Source of the DNA: Arbacia lixula
Taxonomy: Eukaryota; Echinodermata; Echinoidea; Arbacioida; Arbaciidae
Assembly: GCA_963669155.1 (NCBI GenBank)
Contig: OZ022589.1
Span: forward strand, 22,027,542 to 22,091,541
DNA length: 64,000 nucleotides
Reading direction: 5' to 3'
Positions 55,801-64,000 of the stretch are shown piece after piece. Under the pieces are notes generated by a model. That model searched no databases. It was not told the origin of the DNA and saw only the letters and a program-made list of their open reading frames with translations. Each line of letters begins with the position of its first letter. Position 1 is the stretch's first letter. Position numbers and translations under genes: made by a program.

Positions 55801-57380
55801 TCTAATGGTTTCTACTGGAAATCATTTCACTTTCCATATTCAAACCAGCAGAAAAATTCCAGTAGAAACCAGTAGGAAGCTCTATTGGATCCAGTAGAGA
55901 TTCCTACTGGTTTCTACTGGTCTTCTATTGGATCCAGTAGAGATTCCTACTGGTTTCTACTGGTATTCTACTGGCATTTTTCTAATGGTTTCTACTGGAA
56001 ATCATTTCACTTTCCATATTCAAACCAGTAGAAAAATTCCAGTAGAAACCAGTAGGAAGCTCTATTGGATCCAGTAGAGATTCCTACTGGTCTTCTATTG
56101 GATCCAGTAGAGATTCCTACTGGTTTCTACTGGTATTCTACTGGTCTTCTATTGGTCTTGTATTGGATCCAGTAGAGATTTCTACTGGTTTCTACTGGTA
56201 TTCTACTGGCATTTTTCTAATGGTTTCTACTGGAAATCATTTCACTTTCCATATTCAAACCAGTAGAAAATTTCCAGTAGAAACCAGTAGAGATTCTAAT
56301 GGTTTTTCTCTACTGGTTTCTACTGGTTTTTCGTCCTGGGACATGTACGCGATTACCCGATTACCCGCCGCTGGTATGTACGTAACTCGGGATAATTTAT
56401 GCAACCCGAGCTCGAGCAGCCGTTTTAACATTTATTCCTATTTCTTGATATCAAGAATTCGACTTCTTGATATCACGAATTCGATTTCTTGATGTCAAGA
56501 ATTTGACTTTTTGATATCAAGAAGTGGTTAATTTGTGTATTTAAGCAATGGCAATTCATGATATCAAGAAATCGAATTCTTGATATCAAGAAATGGAATT
56601 TCTGATATCAAGAAATCGAAATCTTGATATCAAGATTTCGTCTTCCTGATATCAAGAATTGCCATTGCTTAACTACACAAAACCATTTCTTGATATCAAG
56701 AATTCGAATTCTTGATATCAGAAAATGAATTCATGATATCAAGAAGTCGAATTCTTGATATCAAGAATTCGAATTCGTGATATCAAAAATAGGAATAAAT
56801 GTTAAAACAGCTTGCCATACGAGCTTACGTATCCCGACGCGATTGCAACTTCAGGCTAGTTCCCCGGATCAGCAAATAGCTCGCTATTTCGTCTGATCGG
56901 GCTAATAAAGACGCAGACATTTTTGAGACTTCGTGGACAAAATTAAATGGCCCATCATATTAGTATACCACATCCTCCCTTAAACTTTTATTGTAACGTC
57001 GTGTTTATAATGTTTATAAAGGGTTTCCCCGACCAGAAACAGTATCATTATTATCTATTGTTATCATAACAAAATTAACTCTGTAACTGACAAGAAAAAA
57101 ACAAGTGACATAACACATTCGGCCGAACTCACAACCTCACCCTAACCCCCATTTTCATCTCTCTGCCAACACCCCACTTTCAGCTCACCTCAAGAGCCTG
57201 GTACTTTTCGACTCCGACCGTCACTCCACTTCGGCGAAGTACGCCCTGTTCATTGTCGACATCATCGTCTTCTTGCACAAGGTCAATGTCGACCAATTCA
57301 AGCGTTGCAGAAGAGCACTGGCACATGAGTGTCAAAGAAAGCATGACAAGAACCACGAATGATCTTAACAAGTAACCCAT
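49865..57380 (-). CDS. Short-chain collagen C4-like secreted protein, 361 aa
   Basis: Four minus-strand exons: 57380-57189, 51779-51527, 50967-50830 and 50367-49865. They total 1086 nt with phase kept at every junction. Residues 1-25 (MGYLLRSFVVLVMLSLTLMC...) form a signal peptide. An acidic stretch follows (QEDDDVDNEQ), then a short coil (65-84, SELAELKQKFEILQDALSAL), a possible NCT glycosylation site at 116, and seven Gly-X-Y triplets (121-141, GEPGPMGLPGLPGRDGRDGR). A linker (149-170) leads to the conserved C-terminal domain: RWGRTTCPDGSLLVYEG, GNGANFLCLP, CAVC, CVDDDPEVI and ELTCAVC. This layout matches the short-chain collagen C4 family known from sponges and many marine invertebrates, which are extracellular, probably trimeric proteins. 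The number of triplets is very small. The acceptor of exon 2 has a weak pyrimidine tract, so an extra small exon in the 5.4-kb intron 1 is not excluded. Confidence 0.87.
50440..50829. other. Intron 3 of the collagen C4-like gene; no repeat recognised
   Basis: Unique-looking intronic DNA between the exon 3 donor (GTCTG at 50829) and the exon 4 acceptor at 50368. No element seen. Confidence 0.4.
52337..53622. mobile_element. Foldback element with ~80-bp ends, enclosing a (TCA)n tract
   Basis: ATTATTTTAAAGTTATCTTG and on to GGGTTCATGATCGTATCCTG and TAGAGTGATCC at the left is mirrored by GGATCACTCTATCAGGATAT through CTTTAAAACAAT at 53545-53622. A second inverted pair inside uses ACTAATAAGTACTA and CCCACTTATGGGGTGAAG (52890-52985 versus 53345-53425). 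A (TCA)n microsatellite lies at 52436-52576. It lies in intron 1 of the collagen gene. Confidence 0.82.
54056..56330. repeat. Alternating-orientation array of ACCAGTAGAA / TTCTACTGGT
   Basis: Four blocks alternate in strand: forward at about 54056-54325, reverse at 54320-54705, forward at 54706-55275 and reverse at 55690-56330. Sub-units are ACCAGTAGAA, ACCATTAGAG and ACCAATAGAA. In the middle blocks they build a unit of about 115-120 bp ending in GGTTTGAAAAGGAGTGTGAA. The last block uses a different unit of about 180 bp with ATTTCACTTTCCATATTC. The spacer at 55280-55690 holds GGATA-type repeats near 55555-55605. Confidence 0.92.
56419..56812. mobile_element. Hairpin MITE built from TTCTTGATATCAAGAA palindromes
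   Basis: Outer arms GTTTTAACATTTATTCCTAT and ATAGGAATAAATGTTAAAAC are inverted. An inner pair, TAAGCAATGGCAATTC / GAATTGCCATTGCTTA, is also inverted. Between them about fifteen full or worn copies of the 16-bp palindrome TTCTTGATATCAAGAA occur, often joined by GAATTC. Confidence 0.9.
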
Positions 57381-57606
57381 ATTGAGGAAGAACGCTTTGG
57401 GATGTGCACGTATGAAAAGTCAATCCTTCACTCCTACCTCTCTAACAACGCTCTGCTCAAGTGATCAACGATTTGGTTGTGAGCCGTGAATAGGCATATT
57501 GCCAAAATATGAATTCAAATATCTGGATTCCTCATTGAGAACCAAAAATGTTTTCCGACTTTCAGCGGTTATCTTGGTTATTTATATCCCGGAAGCTCCT
57601 CTCTCG

Positions 57607-57610
57607 CCCC

Positions 57611-57650
<40 letters not shown>
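57607..57650. repeat. Poly-C followed by (CT)n
   Basis: A C run at 57607-57620, then a CT run to about 57648, located about 230 bp upstream of the collagen gene start. Confidence 0.95.
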
Positions 57651-57651
<1 letters not shown>

Positions 57652-58639
57652 TATCCGGTGCATCCGGTTCTGTTTGGGCTCGTGCCACACTCTACGAAGC
57701 ACCACGCACCATCATAACAAAAATTACTTTGTTTTTACCATGACTACGATTGGTATTGTTTGAAAACAATTTTATTTGCAGCCGAGTTGTCTTGAAGATA
57801 AAGAAAATCTCTATAACAGAACAAAATATACACATAATAAAAATATCACACCATCGCAATTGAATAATCCAGTTCAATGGAATCATATCATTTCAAACAT
57901 CTTCACCTAAAAGCCATTCTTTCTACACATAACATGTGTGAAATGCTTATTTCAGATTAATTGTAGTAGCGTCATGTAAAAGATAAATATAAAGTTAGCC
58001 ATTGCCTGTGCATTAAGGAAAATTAAGAGAAATACGTGAAAAGGAAGCAGTACTCTTGCAATCAGTATACATGCTGAATGAAAAAGCCATTTAAATCACG
58101 ATTCTTCACTTATATCAGTATATTAAACGTCTTACCATGTTTAGGCTACAGTTGGTTTGCTATACCATTTTAATGTTTTACAAGCAAAACTATTAAAAGG
58201 TGACTGTTTTTGCATTGGTGCATGGCCTATATAGTTTTAGTACCCATCCGGAACACGCAGAAGTGTAAGAAAGCCCGTCCGTTGTACGTGCATCATTTGA
58301 AGTCATTAATTTTTCTGAACGCTTATTGGCATGGTAGGCGGTGATGCGGATGCGGACAACATGCCCAAACCATTTTCAAGCGTCGCTTGGTGAAATTATC
58401 ACAGATATGTTTGTGATATGTTTAGCCTTTGGCAATAGGCTGATGTCTCACCTTGTCCATTAGGTGAACTCCCGGGATGGTCCGGAGACACTTCTTTTCA
58501 AGAACTTCAAGCTTCTTTTTGTCTGATTAGCGCAGAGTCCACGATTCCGCTCCATGCGGGAGGATGATCGAGGGTTTTTATCTATACACATTTCAGGTAG
58601 GCCTACGTTGATTCGATCGAGTATTGTAAAGTTTTTACG
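57651..58639. other. Upstream flank of the collagen gene, no gene seen
   Basis: AT-rich, with no recognisable ORF, RNA gene or repeat. Confidence 0.45.
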
Positions 58640-58778
58640 GTAATGAAGCTGTGCTGTTCTTACTGGACCTAACTGCTGCTTTCGACACCGTAGAACACCG
58701 TTTGCTTCTCTCGCGATTAACGGAACGGTTTGGAGTGACAGGGGTAGCTCTTCAGTGGATTTCCTCCCTAGTCTTAAT
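58640..58778 (+). pseudogene. Non-LTR reverse transcriptase fragment
   Basis: Plus-strand reading gives [20 protein letters not shown] and on to [20 protein letters not shown]. This is the motif A region of a LINE reverse transcriptase (the D of [10 protein letters not shown] is catalytic). It covers only about 45 codons and ends abruptly at the AT-rich repeat, so it is a relic. Confidence 0.75.
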
Positions 58779-59130
58779 AAAATAGTCAAAAAATAGTTTT
58801 AAAAATAGTTAAAAAATAGACCAAAAATAGTAAAAAAAATAGCAATAAAATATATTTTTTCTCTATTTTCTTTCCCTAAAAATAGTCAAAAAATAGTAAA
58901 AAAATATATAGGAAATAGGATAAAAATAGAAAAAAAGACTATTTTTTCCTATATGTTTTGGAACGAGTAAAAAATAGCGAAAAAATAGATAAGTCTCGCA
59001 AAATATATAATAAATATATTTCAAGAAATATATTTTTCCCCTATTTTTTTAGTTACAAGCCTATTTTTCTCCTATTTTTTTCAGAGAAGGTATTTTTTGA
59101 CATGTTAATCTATTTTTCTTCTATTTTTGT
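58779..59130. repeat. AT-rich foldback of AAAAATAG words
   Basis: The left half repeats AAAAATAGT on the plus strand (58779-58995). The right half repeats its complement CTATTTTT (about 59035-59120). A stem is possible. No coding potential. Confidence 0.75.
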
Positions 59131-60020
59131 TACTGAGTGATGTATATTGTTGTATTTGTTGTTCATGGATTGATACACACTGTAATATTGATCCATTCAA
59201 AGATACTTCTCAAACCACTCTCCCAGTTCCAGTGCACCACTTCAGAGTCAACCATTCTCTCATTGTCATAGTCATTGTGCAAATGGATTGTGTTAAATAA
59301 GCCCTCAGTGGTTACACCATATAAACTTATACTCTCAGAATCGATCACCCAGCCTCTTGATCACTGAAGTCCATAAACGTCTTGACGGACTGAATGAGAA
59401 ACAAAATTATATAGTAAAAAAAAAATTAATAACAAAACAATTATTGTACAATGTTATGATATATCACAATCTCCAATGTTTCCAATATCTCCATTACGAG
59501 TTGTCAGCTTCATTCACGTAAAAATTAAATGCAGTTATATGGTTTAATTTTATAGTAAGCAGTCACATGAAAGAGGTAGAATATGAAATACATAGCAGCT
59601 ACATGTATGAGTATACATGTACTTACAATGACATAATGGCATAATAGCCGACCTGATTTATGATGACAACATGATGATCCTACATTGAATAAATTAAGAA
59701 TCACATTAAACTCTTTTTTAAACTAAAGAAATAACAATTTGAAACAGAACACACTGAAGCAAACTGGTAGAGGCCAGTTGATGGTCTCGATCTGCACCAT
59801 TATGTAGTTGCACTCGTTCCATGTTAATGATGAGGAAGTCAGCACGTCAATGACGAGAAGCTTGTTGCCCAAGTCTCTTGACTACGACCACCTAATCCTT
59901 GGTGAGAATCACCCTCTCCTGAGGACGTTTGGAGCTGAAAAAGCACACACACAATAAAAAAAACATGATTAATAGATGTATCTTGATTTCCACAGCAATA
60001 TTAATTTGTGTGCTGTACTA
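59131..60020. other. No confident gene; weak minus-strand ORF
   Basis: A 61-codon minus-strand ORF (59348-59163) contains NDYDNERMVDSEVVHWNWES and looks protein-like but has no context. A minus-strand acceptor-like site precedes an open stretch at about 59936-59840. Both could belong to the uncertain transcript further right. Confidence 0.3.
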
Positions 60021-60417
60021 AATTCTCCCTATCGCATATAGCCGATATCAAGCGATATCACCTCACGATACCGATATCTGATCGATTGCTCTTGGGACGT
60101 ATACTTCCGGTAAGAGCTGGTTGTCGGCAGAAAGTGACCAAGAAATCACTTTTTTTTATGAATTATGCAGTGAAAATTTTGTGTAGGGTTGTGGTTAGGG
60201 TCAGGGTTAGGTTTAGAATAAGGTTTAGGGTTAGTGTTAAGGTCAGGGTTAGGTTTAGGGTTAATATTCATAAAATTAGTTGGATACCCTGATCCCTTAT
60301 TGTACGGGATTGCCGAATGTTCGTGGACCGGAAGTTCATATCCCAAGAATTAAAGGTAAAAAAATTAGAGCGCCACACACGTTCAGATTCGGAGAGCTAT
60401 ATGCGATAGGGAGAATT
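60021..60417. mobile_element. MITE with telomere-like GGGTTAGG interior
   Basis: Left end AATTCTCCCTATCGCATATA and right end TATATGCGATAGGGAGAATT are perfect inverses (22 bp in all). The interior at 60180-60265 repeats variants of GGGTTAGGTTTAGGG. Confidence 0.9.
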
Positions 60418-61959
60418 GCGTGAGTATATGTTATTTTCTTGAAAAATATGGCATTCCACAACCTGCAATAGTATAAAACGGTTGCTAATTAGCTTAATAT
60501 TCATAGTCCTGCAGGTCAATTTCTTATATTTTGTATTTTTTTTTAACATGTGTACAGTTCACAATAAAACAAAAATTGGGACGTCATGGTTATCATCACT
60601 CAATAAAATGTCAGATCAATGGAAATGAATTCATGGTGGATTGATGCACCATGTAATATCTTGGCTCAAGATTTGAAGTTAACATGCCAAAATTTATGCA
60701 AAAATATTGCATTGCAATACATGTATTGAAATATTACCACAAACAACAATCAACAACATCTATGACACTTACTTATCTCTCTTGATGTGTCGTTTGTTGC
60801 CGATGGCAGCATGGAGGAACACAAACAGGCAGAGACAGTACCAGATCGCCTTCCCTCATTTGGACAAGAAGATTATGTAGCCCTGAGAACATAAAGAGAA
60901 AACAAATTATTAAAAATATGTTGAAAGTCATAAGAAGTAACTTTTTAATCAAGATAGTGCAAAATTACTACGTACATAGTTGGGTTTTTTAAAACTAAAA
61001 GCATGTGCCCCGTAAAAGAACAAAGATATAGAATGTATGTGTATAATTAAACATTTTACTGGCATGCAAATGCTAGAAATACCATTTATTTTTGAGCATG
61101 AAAAACAAAATTGATAACATTTAATACATGTATCAGATAGTCTAGTTAATTGTGGTGAAAGAAGGGCTTGTTTCACATTTCATTGTACTAAGTTAGTCAT
61201 GCCACATCAAGTACATGTCGTTTTATTAGACTAATTGTTCCAGCATTCTTCAATTCACGACTGGGACTAAAATTAATGATCATCCGGCCAAGTGTCCATG
61301 CATGCTTACTGCTCTGGTAATTTTCAGTCAGATTTCATTCTCTATAACATTTGAATTGCCCTCAATATGTTGCAACATAATTATAATTCACCAAAGTTTT
61401 AAAGATATCATCACCTTAAATCGATTGCCTAAGAGCACTTTAATTTAGTACCTTTAAATTATGATTGATGTTTTACACAGCATTAACTATGGAAAGTGAG
61501 TTATATACGTGTACTAATTACAAACCTGTGTTCCTCCAGGGCATGGGATATTCCACAATCCCCACTGCTGTAGACATTCCAGGGGGTGATAGTACATGTG
61601 TGTTGTACCAGCATGCTCTATTTATCTTTGTAGTGGCTACCCTCCCTCCATGTACAAATCTGAAGAAATTAAAAAGGGAATAAAATCACATCAGTATTTT
61701 AGACAGCATAATTTAACATATCAGCAATGAGCTATTTAAATGAACACATCACATATGTGATGGCTTTCCATTTTGAAGAAAGAAGGTCAGGGTAAATCTT
61801 AGTTCTTGCCTATCATCCGTAACGAGGTAAATCATAGATTCCACCACCATCAGTTAGCAGCCGTTTTTCACAGCGTACTCCTTACTCCTAGCTAGCCCTA
61901 TGAGGAAATCCACGCTGTATAGCGTGGGGTATGCTCCGTCGAGCATTTTAAAATCACAT

Positions 61960-62400
61960 CATTTTGGTTTGCAAAGCCGTTTGGGAAAATGGCTGCATAA
62001 TAGAAATCACAAAAATCTTCTGCCTTACCAAGTTAGTATAATCCTTAAGCCAGCTGGCATTTCTGTGTCAAAATCAGCAATTTAGATAGGTAGGTATATT
62101 TTTGCATACTTTTGCTGGCTTCAAAAAATTTGCTTCCGTTATCGATATGCAGGCGCTCGTACATTTTGAATGAGGCTTGATATTGATACCAACAAGGCTT
62201 AGTATCGATGACACATACTGTTTTGAAACCAGCAAAAGTTAGAATGTGAAAATTACATACCCGTCTATAATCACTGTGGCACAGAAAGCAACCTTTCAGG
62301 TACCTGTTACGCTGGCTAAAAAAGATACTTGGTAAGACTAAGAGTATTTTTGTGATTTTTACCAAGCCATTTTCCAAATGTTTACCAAACCAAAATGTGT
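61960..62400. mobile_element. MITE with TTTTGGTTTG ends
   Basis: TTTTGGTTTGCAAAGCCGTT, GGGAAAATGGCT and ATCACAAAAATCTTCTGCC at the left are mirrored by TTTTTGTGATTTTTACCAAG and TTTACCAAACCAAAA at the right. An inner pair, TTTTGCTGGCTTCAAAA / TTTTGAAACCAGCAAAA, extends the symmetry. Confidence 0.8.
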
Positions 62401-62957
62401 GCAATAGATTCGAGTTACGTACAGAATTGCCAAAATCAACAACTAATCAAATCACTGCTAATCTCGACTCTCTTGCTCCAAAGCCAGCTCATGTTTGAGC
62501 GGGCTGGTCGCAGTTAAACCTAGCTAATTACTCCATGCATACCTATGACCAACAATCATGCTCACTAACAAAGTAGACGTAGAATAGATCTAGATCTACA
62601 TGTAATTGTTTGGCACAAACAAGACTTGACAAGACTGTGGTCAGCACCCCGTCCCCAAAACTTGAGTCAAGATAATGATTTTTATCCTACACAGTAGGAT
62701 CTAGAGTAACTAACTTGACTACAATAGCACTTCAGAATATCACGGAAGACAGGAATAATTAAAACGGTCGACAGGATAACTCTTGTACACATACAATACT
62801 AACACCATTGTTAGTACATGGGGATAGCTATATGGGCTAGCTTGCAGAGCTGTTTGTCAGCTAGTGTGACTCTACTCTAGTGACAATGATTATGTAAGAA
62901 ACATGTACTATATTCAACTTCACAAATCCTATCCTAGTAAATACCATAAGGCCTTAC
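62401..62957. other. No feature seen
   Basis: AT-rich DNA with no convincing ORF or repeat. It would be intronic if the candidate minus-strand locus is real. Confidence 0.4.
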
Positions 62958-63152
62958 CTGATGTTGCTTGACTTTGTAGGATATTACAGAGATGAAGATG
63001 GTATATTTTGCCCCTCCAACCGCCAGACACATTCTGATGTTTTCAAAATTTGTAACCTGCCAGCCGGCCAGCTAGGGCTCCTATTGGTTGCCAAAAATAG
63101 CCCAATCCTAGACCCAGCTAGCTGCACTCTGCATGCAAGGTACATTATACAC

Positions 63153-63177
63153 ACCACACACACACACACACACACAG

Positions 63178-63213
<36 letters not shown>

Positions 63214-63217
63214 ACAG
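63153..63217. repeat. (CA)n microsatellite
   Basis: CA dinucleotide tract with two interruptions. Confidence 0.95.
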
Positions 63218-63437
63218 CCCGCCCTTTGGCACATGTCAACTAGTCTTTTGTGCAGACCTGGATGGGTTTCATGACATAACCATGCAGTGAAAATCATTCT
63301 TTACATTATAACACATGCCAGGTAGCATAGTATTTCCCAAAGGGTCTAAATGATTTTGTTTAATCTCAATTCTGTGCACCTCACAGCCTATAGTACTCAG
63401 GCTAAATTGCTGCCAACTTGAGGATCAAACAGTCAGT

Positions 63438-63605
63438 GTTGTAGTCAAGACCAGACCATCCGAGACCAAGATCAAGACCAAGACCAAACACCCCGAGACC
63501 AAGATCAAGAACCAAAAAATTGGTTCAAGATCAAGAACAGAGGTCCGAGACCAAGAACACCAAATTACGAGATCAAGACCAAGACCAAGACCACTCACCA
63601 GTATT
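63438..63605. repeat. GACCAA / GATCAA hexamer array
   Basis: Irregular tandem of AAGACCAAGA, GAGACCAAGATCAAGA and related words. The remaining 63606-64000 shows no gene. Confidence 0.85.
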
Positions 63606-64000
63606 TAAATTTCTACTAGTTTTGAGGAAACACGCGTTATTTGTGGACTATGGTTATGACTATGAGTATAAACTGTCTAATACTTGCACAACTTGCACAA
63701 CATGAGCAGTCTGTAATATTCTTCTATATGGCTGAATTAAATGAAAAAAATGTTTTAAAAAAGTTATACTTTCAATGTGCTTTTTCAATCACTTCACAGG
63801 CATGCTCAAAGTTAAATGCACAATACAAGTCAGTAGCTAGTAGTTTAGCAACAAACTGCACAAAGGATCCAGGATCGTTATAATATGTATGATGGGGAAA
63901 AATACTTCTTTATTACTGCATGAACATATTTGCCTGAGTTACTGAAAAACATATCAAATACTGTGATTTTTTTTTAATAATGACAAAGGCACAAGGCATA

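Larger units (their letters stand above)
53627..56914. mobile_element. Composite foldback element, ~3.3 kb
   Basis: The left end GTGTCTTCATCAGACCGAT and the reverse complement of the right end GCGTCTTTATTAGCCCGAT match at 15 of 19 bases. Subterminal sequences are also shared: AAATAGCTGGCTATTTGCGT at the left and AAATAGCTCGCTATTTCGTC at the right. GCGTCTTCAT recurs at 53720 and 53847. A perfect hairpin CATGGACCCTAC/GTAGGGTCCATG lies near 53892-53922. Inside are the ACCAGTAGAA arrays and the nested hairpin at 56419-56812. No transposase ORF is present. Confidence 0.65.
60773..62958 (-). other. Candidate spliced minus-strand locus, coding status unclear
   Basis: Three minus-strand segments have fair splice signals: one ending at the donor CAG|GTAAGG (62958/62957), one at 61659-61526 (CAG acceptor, ACAG|GTTTGT donor) and one at 60882-60773 (CTCAG acceptor, GTAAGT donor). 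One frame stays open across the last junction for about 83 codons (containing RVATTKINRACWYNTH and REGDLVLSLPVCVPPC) and stops at the end of the third segment. A different frame is open in the first segment (GGAKYTIFISVISYKVKQHQ). I do not recognise either peptide. It could be a small gene, a non-coding RNA or chance. Confidence 0.25.

Noticed and set aside
54056..56330. CRISPR-like array of short repeats
   Set aside because: Orientation alternates, spacers are not unique or evenly sized, and the surroundings are clearly eukaryotic.
59163..59348. 61-codon minus-strand ORF as a gene
   Set aside because: Protein-like wording, but no start context, partner exon in phase or recognised family; kept only as a note in the region entry.
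60773..60882. Selenoprotein reading of an in-frame TGA
   Set aside because: No SECIS-like element was identified, the frame is unsupported upstream, and no known selenoprotein matches.

Overview
The window looks like nuclear DNA of a marine invertebrate animal, most likely a deuterostome such as an echinoderm. The reasons are widely spaced exons with GT-AG introns, a metazoan Rab18 gene, a short-chain collagen C4-type secreted protein, a multi-death-domain protein, a non-LTR retrotransposon, long microsatellites and a very high density of short inverted-repeat transposons. The species cannot be named from sequence alone. There are no prokaryotic operons and no CRISPR array.

Four protein genes could be rebuilt exon by exon, with reading phase kept across every junction. 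(1) Minus strand, 8455 to 2022: five exons, 647 aa, unrecognised; basic and Ser-rich N-terminus, helical middle, short Cys-containing tail. (2) Minus strand, 25701 to 13634: eight coding exons, 583 aa, with an N-terminal coiled coil, a death domain, a degenerate helical domain and a C-terminal death domain; probably an innate-immune or apoptosis adaptor. (3) Plus strand, 31831 to 40915: seven exons, 205 aa, clearly RAB18. (4) Minus strand, 57380 to 49865: four exons, 361 aa, secreted short-chain collagen C4-like protein. A fifth, uncertain spliced locus lies on the minus strand between about 63.0 and 60.8 kb. An intact non-LTR reverse transcriptase ORF (26.4-28.6 kb, plus) lies between genes 2 and 3. 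LINE relics are seen at 32.7-33.6 kb (minus) and 58.65 kb (plus).

The rest is mostly repeats. I count more than 25 MITE-like elements with recognisable terminal inverted repeats, in several families present two to four times. Some are nested in others, several sit close to exon borders, and some appear to supply the first AATAAA signals downstream of host genes. A satellite-like array at 12.2-13.6 kb repeats a DR1-type nuclear-receptor motif. The most unusual structure is in intron 1 of the collagen gene: about 4.6 kb of stacked foldback DNA (52.3-56.9 kb). It has imperfect outer inverted repeats, alternating-orientation arrays of an ACCAGTAGAA word, and a nested hairpin built from 16-bp palindromes.

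The four genes show no sign of working as a unit; the neighbourhood is an ordinary eukaryotic one. All exon models are hand-made from splice signals and phase and have not been checked against transcripts.
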